From Monoraphidium neglectum (lineage: Eukaryota > Chlorophyta > Chlorophyceae > Sphaeropleales > Selenastraceae), in contig NW_014013247.1 in assembly GCF_000611645.1 (NCBI RefSeq), forward strand, positions 12,085 through 26,859: a stretch of 14,775 nt of DNA, read 5' to 3'. The notes beneath the pieces are model-generated. The model was not told the DNA's origin and did not search any database. It saw only the letters and a program-made list of their open reading frames with translations. Both the position numbers and the translations under genes were made by a program. Shown here one piece after another: positions 1 through 9,531 of this stretch. Positions within the stretch are counted from its first letter, which is position 1. Every line of letters begins with the position of its first letter.

Positions 1-272
1 AGTGGACCCGCAGCCGCCGTTGTTGACGCTGCACAAAGGTGCACAAAGGCTGGTGGCCGGGTCCTTGGTGTAGCCGCTGTTGCAGGTGCAATTCGCGTTG
101 CCATCCGCACCAACAGAGCAGGTGGCAGCAGTGGTAGAGCCGCAGCCGCCGTTGTTGACGCTGCACAAAGGTGCACAAAGGCCGGTGGCCGGGTCCTTGG
201 TGTAGCCGCTGTTGCAGGTGCAATTGGCCGTGCCATCCGCACCCGCAGAGCAGGTGGCAGCAGTGGTGGAGC
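1..272 (-). repeat. 132-bp tandem repeat encoding 44-residue EGF-like modules
   Basis: Two full units lie at 9-140 and 141-272, with a more diverged third unit starting at 273. By eye the first two differ at about seven of 132 positions, so they are recent duplicates. Each unit encodes six cysteines: C-SVNNGGC-GSTTAATC-, then NCTC, then SGYTKDPAT, then LC. The third unit differs after its NNGGC motif, reading VCVPVC where the others read LCAPLC. The array continues past the left edge, so copy number is unknown. Confidence 0.9.
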
Positions 273-1897
273 CGCAGCCGCCGTTGTTGACGTTGCAGAC
301 AGGCACGCAAACACCCGATGCGTTTTTGACGTAGCCCGTGTTGCAATTGCACGTGGTACCACTGCACGTCCCAACATCAGCGGTACATGTTGTCGGGCAG
401 GTGGGGCACGCAGGCGTTGCGAATGTCCATAGACAGTCCTGCTGGGAGATGACGAGTTGACAATAGCAGCGTGTTAGCTGCTTGATTTGGAGAGCCTCCA
501 GGTTTGGATATATCTGATTGCAATCAGTGGAGTCCCTGAATTCACCAACATCAATGCAGCAGACCCGGCTTTGAATTAAACAGGAGCAGTGTAGCCTGCT
601 GCCTCACCGTGCCGGTACCCTGGCACCAGGTGCCAGCAGGGGTACCGCAGGTAGCGCTGAAACCACCGATGATGGTTGTCATGACACCGCAAGCGCCACT
701 TGAGTCCTGTATTCAGCAGTGACAAGGGGATTTGAGCAAATGTCTTGATTGACTTTGCACGAGTTCACAATCCCGTGGTTGCTCCGCGGATTGATTGTAA
801 GAAGACACATGTGGGCACGGTCGGCCAGGCACAAGTGGGCGGGTTTGTCAAGCGAGCGCACCTTGATGCCAAATTCTGCAGCCTGACCTCCGGTGACATC
901 CTGACAGATGCTGTTTGAAATGCCACCGGCCCACGGCGCGATGCGCGCACCCCCAGGGGCGACGCATGCGTAGCTGCAGGCAGTGTGAGGGACACCAGTA
1001 ACAACACCGTGAGGTGGGGCTGTTTGGAGCGTGCATCAGCGTGTGCGGCTTGTGAGGGTGCGATTAATGGGTAAGCTTGCCAGGTAGGGTTGGAGCGCAA
1101 CAGCGATCACAAACAATGGGTTTAAGCGACAACGCCATCAAAGCTGGGAGTGCTGCCACTCCGTCCTTTGCAGTCGACACCCCTCCCTGCCTGCTGTGCC
1201 ATGCATGCTTGCCTATTTTCAAACGACGCACAGCATCTCATCATCATCCATCACATGTGATGCTCCCCCAGGCTATTTGCCCGCGCATCAAGAGCGCCAA
1301 TCAACTCACGAGACAGTGTCGCCGGTGGCTTTTACGCAGGTTCCCCCACTTGACCAGTACACGCAGACTCTCCGGGTGCCGGCGGAGTCGCAGGTTGATC
1401 GCCCGGCGGCATAGTAGACCTGCAGTGCATCCGTCGGAGAGTCGTTGCAGGCGCAGTTGCAAGGATGAAAAACAGGCCCCGGACTCTCCGCGCCGCCTCC
1501 GAGCACTGAGGTAGAAACGTTGTTGCCAGCAGCATGAAATTTGGTGGATACTGTGGCGCCTGCGGATCTACGTCAAATCCCCAGAGTCACTTACACCACA
1601 TGGCAAAATTACCTGCAAGCAAGCTCTCTGATCTACACATGCAGAAATTGGGCCTAGGAGAGAGCGGCGGTGGGAGGGAAACACGCCCTGGGAGCCACCC
1701 TCCAGCATTGCTTTTGCGCCGCCCTGCCGTGCCGCCCAGTCGTCCCCCGCCCTGGCATCAGCCGCGCCACAGCCAAGGGAGGGTGCAACAGCCAGGAGCA
1801 GGGCTGCCACAGCCGTGGCGGTGGCGATGCGCATGCCGGCACGAGTAGGGGCGACGCCACGGCGGGGATGGCGGTTGCCAGCGTGCACCGTTGTCAT
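1..1897 (-). CDS. Secreted cysteine-rich protein with tandem EGF-like repeats (5' part; 3' end beyond the left edge)
   Basis: Proposed exons, 5' to 3' on the minus strand: 1897-1613, 1419-1310, 973-862, 706-608 and 438 to past base 1. All four junctions have GT donors and AG acceptors with matching phases (0, 2, 0, 0). From the first Met (or a second Met at 1834-1832) there is a signal peptide: MRIATATAV, then AALLLAVAPSL, then Ala-rich small residues. About 125 residues follow with ten cysteines (for example ACVDQRACLQ, RRVCVYWSSGGTC, SNSICQDV, FSATCGTPAGTWC). I cannot assign this part to a family. The last exon encodes PACPTCPTTC and then EGF-like modules with the signature VNNGGCGS and NCTCNSGYTKDP. 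By family knowledge such modules are disulfide-bonded and extracellular, so a cell-wall or surface role is inferred. The pherophorin family was considered, but its hallmark motifs are not visible. Exon edges are inferred; the EGF-like part and signal peptide are firm, the middle exons less so. Confidence 0.72.
1613..1897 (-). CDS. First exon of the cysteine-rich gene, with signal peptide
   Basis: The reading frame starts at ATG 1897-1895, which has A at -3. A second ATG at 1834-1832 directly precedes the hydrophobic core AALLLAVA and could be the true start; the first gives an arginine-rich 21-residue extension. The exon ends in TTGCAG before GTAATT, phase 0, and joins the exon starting at 1419 (GTC TAC TAT). 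The frame stays open upstream to about 2248, but that part reads as untranslated DNA. Confidence 0.6.
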
Positions 1898-3092
1898 CTT
1901 GAAGAGAGTCGTGGAGGTTGGAGTAGTGAGGTTCGGAGATACCTGCGGCAGGCGCACAACGAGGTGTTCTGGAAGCAGTCTACAAGACGGGTGTGGCCGA
2001 GGAGACGCGAGAGCCTCGACAGGAAACTGGCCTGCTTGGCTGCTGCCAGGAGCAGGGCATGGCTCAAATGCAGCTGACGTGCTGCGTGTGCGACGCACGC
2101 ACGCAAGCCATCCAGAGTTGCATGTGTTCACCCACCCCCTTGAACAAATATCGCGCAACAGGAGCTCTGCCGTGCCCTCTTGCCGCCCACCACACGCGCC
2201 GGCGTCGATGGTCCCGGTGCACCAGGACCACGGTGAAGATGACGGCAAGCTTGTCAGCGTCTGTCCGGCCTGGCCATGAAAGGGCAGTCATTATGAACAT
2301 GGGGTGTCACGTCGGCATGATTGGTGTGCTGTTCGTACGTGTAATCCACACGGGCCTCGGAGCTCGCCACCTTCAGGCACTAGCGGCCATCACCGATGGT
2401 CGCGACCCAATTTTCCACGATCACTACGTGCATCCAGAAAGACGATTGCTCACCGCGTAGCTTACACCTCGCGAAATACCTGCCTGTGTTGTCTGCCAGG
2501 CACCCTTCGTTGTTCGGGCACAGTCGGTGTGCTGCAGCTTCTGGCAGCTCAATTTCAAATGAAAGTTGTGATTGTTTTTCCGTCGTTCAATCGAAGGTGA
2601 GCAGGTGGTATTCAACCACCCTTGAGTCCACCCTTGCAACTTCTTGACCACAGGCCAGGTGGCGTAGGCCAGGGGCTTGGTGATCGAGTCGTCAAAATAT
2701 GCAGCAGTGCACCCGCTGGATTCAAGTACAGTATGCCGTACACTTGCAAATGACAAGGTAAGGAGGGCTGGCTTGCTCAACGCCTGGAAGCGAGCTGCCA
2801 ACCTGCAGGCTGCAAACCTGGGGGTAATCATTGCGGAGCTCTGCACATTCTGGTGTTTGCAACGCAGGCGCTATATGAAAGGGCACACGAGCTGAGAAAA
2901 CTACAGCGATAAGCACAATTTCGACGTTTATGGGATTGCATGCCCTGCGGTAATGCACCGCACATGGCCGCGCACGATTACCCAGCCGACATGGCCTCAA
3001 ACCCTTTGAGCCTGGCCACCAGCTTGTCACACAATATTGAAGTTCAGGCGGGCGTCATGCATCTGTCTTATGTGATCTGGTGGCAGCGCGGT

Positions 3093-3263
3093 TCAGTGCT
3101 GCCTAATCTTTCGTATGGCGGCCAGCCTGTCCGCGTTGCCGCAAAGCAGTGACGCTGTTTGCCGCCGCGCCTCCAGGCTGCGTGCGAGCCGGCGCTCCTG
3201 ATCAAGCTGGTCAGCAAAATTGGGCCATCTTCGCCGCCCAGCTTCGCTTCTACTGTACAGCCA
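3093..3263 (-). CDS. Candidate terminal exon, unknown protein
   Basis: On the minus strand an ideal acceptor (a run of 13 C, then GCAG) is followed at once by a 56-codon open stretch ending in TGA. The peptide is charged and helix-prone, rich in Arg, Glu, Ala and Leu (for example DQLDQERRLARSLEARRQ and ADRLAAIRKIRQH), unlike the low-quality translations around it. No family is recognised. I could not find upstream exons that join in phase, so it may be chance. Confidence 0.25.
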   Translation of the reverse strand, partial: WLYSRSEAGRRRWPNFADQLDQERRLARSLEARRQTASLLCGNADRLAAIRKIRQH

Positions 3264-3267
3264 CTGC

Positions 3268-3280
3268 GGGGGGGGGGGGG
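3268..3280 (+). repeat. Poly-G tract (13 G)
   Basis: An uninterrupted run of 13 G on the plus strand. Read on the minus strand it is a C-tract immediately before GCAG, so it could act as the pyrimidine tract of a splice acceptor. It is also a likely site of length error or polymorphism. Confidence 0.9.
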
Positions 3281-4499
3281 CGTTTGTGGAGAGTTCTTTA
3301 CGAGGTGACGCCAGATGCCCTTTTGGGATAGGGCAGGGCTGTTGGGTCAGCAGCACTGCACATACAGCCGTCAATCTGCGACGCGGCCACTGTAAATGCG
3401 CGTCGCATTGGCTCTGTCATGGCTTGCATCCTAGCTCATCGGGGCTCGAAAGGGTAAGCGTACGTGCAGCGGTCTCGCGCTGGGGGTGCTCGCGCCGATG
3501 CAGGGGTCGTGGAAGCCGCTGTGTTATTGCATGTGGCAGTCTGCGAGATGACCGAAGTCGCTTGCATCATTTTGCTGTTCTACAAGGGGCTCTGTGGCCT
3601 GCATGTTTGCATCCAGCATGATTTCACCAGCTGTGCGCAACAGCTGGCGAAACCATGCAAATTGTGTTCGCTTGCTTGACCATTGTGTCAGCAGCAGCCA
3701 CACACCCCTTGTATCATATCACTATCACGCCCCGATAAGCTCTGAGATCTACCTGCAACAATCGGCCCCTCTTCTTCATCAGCATGTGCCTGCAGTTGGT
3801 GTCACCTTGGTGACCACCTGTGTTGCGCGAACGAACATAGAAGATGGCGCACTTAATTGTAAAGGACTTTGGTATCTGCAATCACCACACCAAGGGCTTG
3901 CGATACGATCACGCAAATACTGGACTTTCGCCCTTGTAAGAGATCCTGCATGCCTTTCTCGTCCACTATTTGAGGCCCGTGTGTGGCAGCAGCACAAATC
4001 TAGCACCCACCTGCCGGTGCTGTGTCGCGTCGCGTTTGCTGAACAGGCGTTATCAGCGGGAGCGCAATGCCCTTCGTGCACGTTCGTCCATCGAGGCCTG
4101 CACCTCATTTCCTTGAGCGCCCGCCACCATGGGGCTGAACGACTCAAAGTTTTCCGAGCGGCGACCCAGTGAGTGCTCACAATGTAGGCTGACATAACTG
4201 CTGACTGCTGTCTGACTGACCGGCTGACTCGCCGGCTCCTCAGCCTTACCACAGCTGTGGCCGCGCCGCAGAGACATCACCCCCACTGGAGGGCCAATCT
4301 AGATATGGTAACCCGATTCTGCTAGGAACGCCGCTGTGCATGACATCGAACCAACAGAAAGCCTGGGAACAGAAAAAGCGCAGGGCCTGCTGGCAGGCGG
4401 CAGAAGACCTGCTACGTAGGCAGCAGCCCACTGGGCAGCAGGTCGGGCAAAGGCGTTGCACCTACAGCGCAGAGCCTTGGCGCCGCTGGCGTAACCACG

Positions 4500-4782
4500 C
4501 TATGGGGCAACGTCACCAGGCAGCAGCCAACCAGCTGGCTGGTACAGAGCGCCACGCTCTAGCCAATCGGGTACGTGTTCTTGCCATGCAGTATGAGCTA
4601 TGACCACAGGAACATGCGGTTGTCTTGAAGGCTCGTAACCGAGGCAGATAAGCGAGCAGCAAGTGGATGTCTGGACGGTCACACGGGCGGCTGACACGTT
4701 GCCGCCTTCATCACTGTACTGCGTCGCACAGCGACCGCCAGAGGCACACGCCTTACACTTAGAGCCCACGCAGTCAACACTG
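4500..4782 (-). CDS. Candidate cysteine-rich exon, unresolved
   Basis: After a GCATGCAG acceptor-like site, the minus strand is open from 4782 down to a TAG at about 4500. The first 50 residues carry many cysteines (for example VDCVGSKCKACASGGRC, then TSTCCSLICLG), spaced like a small disulfide-rich module. It could be an exon of a relative of the cysteine-rich gene at the left edge, in the same orientation. No start, partner exon or known domain could be shown. Low confidence. Confidence 0.15.
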
Positions 4783-5439
4783 CTGCATGCTGATGTGCAC
4801 ATGGGCCTGTACTGGCCTGGTGGCACCAGGCCAATGTTGGGGCGCCCGGCCATACCATTGGGCACCACGAAATCGGGTGCGGACCGCAACCCGAGGCGAG
4901 GTGCGCCCAGCGGCCTGTTGCAATCGTGGGGCTTTACAGATGATAGATTGACGCTGGCAAGCAAGCCAGCCATGCATCTTCAATGCGTGGGCTCTCCAGC
5001 ACCAACCTCCAGGCCCCAAGTGGTCCCTCTGTGGCAGCTGCTGGGCGGCGGGGAGGCAGGGAGTGAGCAACCGGTGATGAACACGCAAAGATTCTCGGGG
5101 ACGGCACCCGCGCCTGTATTGTAATTGTTGTTGAGAATTTTTGTGTGTGATGTTTTTGTTTGCTTTGTCATACCATTCGAGCAGTGAATGTTGCAGCGAC
5201 ACCCGCTGCTTTCCGGAAATACTCAAAACCAACACGCACATACAATACAGCGACAGCTTTGACTAATCAAGCAAGTTTTAATCGCGTACACTACGTTGCG
5301 TGCACAGCGCTGGCCGCCTCAGGCTGTCCGACTCACCGACTTTGCCTCACCAGTTGGCCGCATCAACCATGCTTTCCCTCCCTCCTTGGGCCGTCTTCAC
5401 TGCTACCAACCGCACAAGCGCCGCGGTGAGATTGTGAAA

Positions 5440-8400
5440 ATGAGAAAGAGCGCGATTGCAGCGCCGGGTGCGCCTGCTGCCACCACCGTGCGTTTACCTC
5501 CTGATGAGGGCACAACTTCCCGCACAACCCAACAACACGGCCCCAAACAGCTTGAGGCCGCCAGCCACGCCCTTATCCCAAAGCCCAACCTCATCATGAA
5601 GATACTTGAGGGCAGAAGCCTTTGTAGGGTGAGGCAGGGAGCCGCTCGCTCTCAACCTCAAAATCGCCAAAGGGCATTTTATTTTGTTGGGTCAGTGCTC
5701 GCTCCCTGAGTACGTGCGAACTGCCGCTGCGCAACACGCACGTTGCTGCTGCAGACTCTTTGAGGATAATCACATCTCCCATGTCAAACATCATATCACA
5801 CACACGCACACTCACACAAGCACAACCACTCGCACACAAACAAACCGCGTGCCCCAGATCATGGAGATCATGGCGCAGCTGGACATCCCCGACAAGCTGG
5901 CCGCCGGCCCCAGGACAGCAGCCCAGGTTGCAGAGGAGGCCGGCTCCAACCCGGACTTCACACTGCGCCTGCTGCGCGCCGCTGTGGCCGGCGGCCTGCT
6001 CAGCGGTGCGAGCAGGGGCATTTCTGCCGCGGCCGGCGGCAGCGGCTGCTCAGGCCCGAGAACCAGCAGTCTGCAATGCCCGCCCTAATCATTTGCCCTG
6101 GTTGGCTCCTGTCAGTATTGCTGCACTTCAAAAAATCATCCTATTGTCTTATCCAATCATCTCCCCCGCGTGCAGCTGATTGCAAGAAAGGGGAGCTGCT
6201 GTTCAGCAACAACACCCTGAGCGAGCACCTCACCACCAGCCACCCCTCGTCCATGCGCGGGTTTGTGCGCCACTTCGCCACCGACTGCTTCAGAGCTTTG
6301 GGTGGGGGGGAGCCGGCAACAGATGGGACTAACAGCCTTTGTCAACGCCTGAAGCTTGCACTGAGCAGCCTTGCACTATTGCGCTGCAGCTGGTAAGTCC
6401 GTTGCGTTGCAGCTGTGCGTGCCTGCTCCACCATTGCAAGGTGGTCAATGAGATGGTTGCCTTGGCTAAGAAACATGCTCGTCCCCTGCCTACATACACC
6501 ATAGGCACCCTGGGGGAGACCGTGATTGATGGCAAGCACAACTTTCCGAAATCCAACAATGGGCAGCACCTCTGGGAGTACCTTGCTTGCTGTGAGAAAC
6601 ACACGTTCATGCATTGCTGACCTGCTGTCGTGGCTCATCCCCAGCCAGAATTGTTGGCAGATGGTCGCCTGGGCGTTGCAGAATAGGTAAATAGGAACAG
6701 CCATGTGTTTTAGCTGCCTGCAGTCTCCGAGATTTCACCTTACTTTGTCTCCTTGACACCCACTCAATCGCCCAACGCAGGAGCGCCCCAAGAACCAGGA
6801 AGACTTCAGCGCCGGGATGCAGTCCATCGACGGACTTGGACTGGCTGCCCTCATAGCGGACTTTAACTGGACGCGCTTTGATCGCTTCGTAGACGTTGGA
6901 GGCGCATTTGGATCAGTGCTCAACGCCCTGCTCGCGCACAACCCCAAGGCCCATGGTGGGCAACTCATCACTATGAGGCGGTGGTGGAAACCGCTGTGTC
7001 TGCACAACACGATGGATGGGCGCATGCACGTTCAGAGACTCGGCAGGGGGGTGGTCGAATACCTGTGAGGCGGCTTGCTTGATTTGTGACACCTAGCCGC
7101 GTGGGGCTGGCACTGCGCAAGCAAGCTGTTCAACATCGCGTAGCTCGAAATACATGCACCACCGTCACCCTTTGCAGGCGTGCTGTTTGATCAGCCGCAT
7201 GTGGTCACTGCAGCTGAGGAGGGCTGGACCAGCCACCATGACCACCACCCTGGCGGTGCCCGCAGAGCGCATCGAGTTCGTTGGGGGCTCATTTTTTGAC
7301 GGTGCGCAAGGGGCAAAAGCTCGGTTCAAAGTCGTCTTATCTCAAAAATTTTGCGTATGCAACACACACCGGCGCACAACGACAGCGGCAGGGACCTTCA
7401 CACCGCTTTCATGCTCACTCCTCGCGTGCACATGGACGCCTCCGTCTCGCAGCATCATCTCTACCCCAGGGCAAGGTGGGCGACGCGTTTGTACTGCGCA
7501 ACGTGCTGCACGACTGGTCTGACGAGGACAGCCTCACCATCCTTAAGGTAATGTCATCACCTCCAGAGTGGGGAGGGGGAGGGAGAGAGGGTGTGGAGGT
7601 GATGTAAGTTTTGTTTCAGACTGCATGGGTGACATCTGTGCTCGGCCCCCTTCATTCCGCCCGCTCAGAACGGGCTGAAGGCTGAGAGCAAAAGCTTCCA
7701 GAGGTCTCAAGCGTCATTGCGTGAGAGGCCCGCGGCCGTTGGCAGCAGCACGCCTGTGCCCCTTCAGCAAGGCGCGACGCACCCACCCCTTGGGCCGCCC
7801 ACAAACATACTGTACCTGCACAATCCTCGCCCCGACTCCTTCCCCACCGCGCACAGGCCCTGCGCTCCGCCATCGGGTCCAGTGGCGCGGCCCTGGTGCT
7901 CCTGGAGATGTCACTGCTGGACGACATGGGGGACCCCATGGGCTTCGCCCGCTACCACATGGTGCGCCGCACACCCCTGCCAGTCAGCGGGGCCCAGCGC
8001 ATGTGTCATGCAAATATGCTTGCCTGGGCGCTAGGGTGCAGTACGTGCGAGGCATTGGACACTTGTCATCATGATCATGCAACAACTTGTCACTCATGCC
8101 CCCCTCTCCCGAAATGATCGTGACCGCTTTCTACAGGACATGCACATGATGGCCATGTGAGTGCGGTCAGATCCCCCCCCTTGAGGCTGTCTTTCTTGCC
8201 GTGCCAGCCACTGACATTTGCCCCAGAATAAAATTCCTGGTTGCCAATGCTATTGTCGGAAATGTGACCCAGGCCGGTGCTGCTTCTGGCCAGCTTGTGT
8301 TGCCCCACAAATCAAGGCCCTCAACAGTCATCACACATGCAGCCACACCCACCCTGAGGACCCACCACCTCATGGTATACCCCACAGGTGCCACGGCAAG

Positions 8401-8520
8401 GAACGCACCAAGAAAGAGTGGGAGGCGCTGCTGTCTGCGGCTGGCTTCCAGCTGGTGGCCATGCGCCCCACACGCAGCATCTTCTGGGCGGTTGAGGCCA
8501 AGCCTGTGGGACAACAGTAA
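5440..8520 (+). CDS. COMT-type SAM-dependent O-methyltransferase, ten exons, two frame breaks (possible pseudogene)
   Basis: Exons: 5440-5628, 5858-6005, 6176-6301, 6505-6591, 6781-6955, 7178-7301, 7453-7547, 7857-7961, 8137-8156 and 8388-8520. The N-terminal half resembles the plant methyltransferase dimerisation domain (LDIPDKLAAGPRTAAQVAEE, LRLLRAAVAGGLL, GQHLWEYLA). The catalytic half has SAM motif I as VDVGGAFGSVL, VLFDQPHVV, RIEFVGGSFFD, VLRNVLHDWSDED (His is the expected catalytic base), LVLLEMSLLDD and the C-terminal GKERTKKEW...AAGF. By family it transfers a methyl group from SAM to a hydroxyl of a small molecule; the substrate cannot be told. Length is about 398 residues if repaired, close to the family's usual 360 plus an N-terminal extension. 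Exon 4 joins exon 5 out of frame and exon 6 carries one base too many. All other phases match. The start ATG 5440 has A at -3; the first 45 residues are not conserved, so the start is tentative. Confidence 0.88.
5793..5845 (+). repeat. CA-rich microsatellite in methyltransferase intron 1
   Basis: A degenerate (CA)n tract (cacacacacgcacactcacacaag and on) lies directly before the acceptor of exon 2 at 5857/5858. It takes the place of a pyrimidine tract before the GTGCCCCAG acceptor. Confidence 0.75.
6583..6590 (+). repeat. TTGC tandem duplication breaking the methyltransferase frame
   Basis: TTGC occurs twice in direct succession just before the GTGAGA donor of exon 4. As written, exon 4 ends in phase 1 while exon 5 (GAG CGC CCC, family-aligned ERPKNQEDF) starts in phase 0, giving an immediate TGA at the junction. 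One TTGC copy instead of two would end exon 4 in phase 0 and read WEYLA-ERPKNQEDF, which matches the normal family spacing. Confidence 0.7.
7222..7265 (+). other. Frameshift within methyltransferase exon 6
   Basis: Exon 6 (7178-7301) begins in the frame of VLFDQPHVVTAAEEGW and ends in a different frame, RIEFVGGSFFD. Both are strong family motifs, there is no room for an intron between them, and the flanking introns require the two frames. The exon is 124 bases where 123 would keep phase. One surplus base, for instance in CCC at 7248-7250, explains it. The exact position cannot be fixed from one sequence. Confidence 0.75.
8137..8156 (+). CDS. 20-base micro-exon of the methyltransferase
   Basis: TTTCTACAG precedes it and GTGAGT follows. 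It encodes DMHMMA plus two bases of the next codon, matching the family motif D-(L/M)-x-M-(L/M). It joins exon 8 in phase 0 and exon 10 in phase 2, restoring MCHGKERTKKEW. Without it the motif and the frame are lost, so it is real despite its size. Confidence 0.85.
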
Positions 8521-8590
8521 GGGTCATTGTTGGGGGCAGCGCCACATGACATTGTGACAGGAGTGAGGCATGGGTGGGGCCGGCTATGCG

Positions 8591-8595
8591 TGTAA
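8591..8595 (+). terminator. Probable poly(A) signal TGTAA of the methyltransferase gene
   Basis: TGTAA lies about 70 bases after the TAA stop at 8518-8520. In chlorophyte algae TGTAA is the usual polyadenylation signal, normally 10-20 bases before the cleavage site. The motif is short, so chance occurrence is possible. Confidence 0.45.
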
Positions 8596-9482
8596 GTCAA
8601 AGAACCTCTTTAGTGCCCAGATCAGGTGGCCGAACCTAGCCTGGTGCGTTGAGTTTCTATATGAACGATCCCGTCAGAGGCCCCTAGTGCTGCCTGCCGC
8701 GGCAAGGCTTGCAACTCCTCTTCTCTCAGTTGCACTTCATTATTTAGTTCGCAATTCCCTGAATTGCCGAGAGCACTTCCTTAGCATTAAGGAGTTGCAA
8801 AAAGCTGCCACATGCCCTTTGTGCTGCACCCAACAAAGACCGCACCATCAGCGCCCTCAAGCTGCAATTGCAAGCCTGCGGAAAGTGGAGTCAACCGTCT
8901 GCGTTTTGCGCAGTTTATTCCGAACATCAAGGAACAGTGCATGATTCTGAACCTCTATCATAATTTTGTTCTTTAAAGTGGGTCAGCCAAGGCTGTTCTG
9001 CCGCCGCAGGGGGGCGGCGATGCATGCGCACATTTTTGAGTTGCTTACACAAGTCACCGGTCAACAATGCGCGGCTGGACAGAGCACCCATATTGCAGCG
9101 ATTGATGCATATGGCTGTAGATGTATTGAATGGCAAAAAGTGCTGCAGTTGCAGGCGGGGGCCCTACGCTCCATTCTTCAAGTCTCGGCACCGGGAAACG
9201 AAGCAGCTGTAGCAGTAGATGAAAGCGCCGCACCAGCGGGCTCCAGAGGCCTCGCCGTGGTTGATTAGCGATGTGATCCAGCTTATATGACTCGTTTATA
9301 CTGTCCGACACCAGTTTAGACAGGGAGCCGCGGGTCTGCAGCATTTCCGTTTTGATCAGCCCCGACGTGCGCCAACGGGCGGGGACGCACCAACTTGGCT
9401 GTCTCTCGTAGTGATTTTGCCGTCAAGTAGATACCGCGGCGCCGGTCGGCCACACGGGACAGCGGGACGGCGTCAAGGCAGG
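8596..9482. other. Intergenic region between methyltransferase and KCS
   Basis: No gene is recognised. An open plus-strand frame at 8966-9268 (100 codons) has no family motif and does not connect to KCS exon 1. The region should contain the end of the methyltransferase transcript, then the promoter and 5' untranslated region of KCS. Confidence 0.5.
9283..9301 (+). promoter_or_regulatory. TATA-like element upstream of KCS
   Basis: TTATATGA and TTTATACT occur close together in an otherwise GC-rich setting, about 185-200 bases before the KCS start codon. That spacing would suit a 5' untranslated region of roughly 150 bases. There is no direct evidence of use. Confidence 0.25.
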
Positions 9483-9531
9483 ATGCAACCGAGCGCCCCT
9501 GCAACGGCTGGGGCTCAAGGGGCGTATCCGG
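9483..9531 (+). CDS. KCS: KCS exon 1 (start exon, 49 bases)
   Basis: The exon encodes [16 protein letters not shown] plus one base and ends in CCGG/GTGCGT. It joins exon 2 (acceptor TGTGCGCAG at 9709) in phase 1 to give AYPDYTRG, resembling the LPDF start of plant KCS. It is chosen over ATG 9630, which would need a 34-base intron. Confidence 0.8.

Larger units (their letters stand above)
1898..5439. other. 3.5-kb region with no gene I can model
   Basis: Open frames here are short and lack family motifs on both strands, and base composition is less GC-rich than in the exons on either side. The longest plus-strand frame (3594-4172) has no recognisable motif. Two minus-strand stretches with exon-like features are listed separately (3093-3263 and 4500-4782). 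Other isolated splice-like sites on the minus strand, such as a CAG/GTGGGT donor near 4012 and a CTGTG/GTAAGG donor near 4251, hint at an undetected minus-strand gene, but I could not link them in phase. The part next to 1898 should hold the promoter of the cysteine-rich gene, and the part next to 5439 that of the methyltransferase. I see no clear TATA box in either. Confidence 0.5.

Noticed and set aside
679..861. Open minus-strand frame continuing exon 3 past 862
   Set aside because: The GTGCGC donor at 861 joins to GAC at 706 in phase and gives a smooth reading. The continuation ends at a TGA and cannot reach the EGF-like frame, so it is treated as intron.
861..1897. Assignment of the left gene as a pherophorin
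   Set aside because: It is secreted and cysteine-rich as pherophorins are, but lacks the FPFC-type start, hydroxyproline-rich linker and typical cysteine pattern in what is visible.
3594..4172. A 192-codon plus-strand open frame, the longest in the unassigned region
   Set aside because: It starts at GTG, shows no recognisable domain or plausible composition, and no supporting splice structure.
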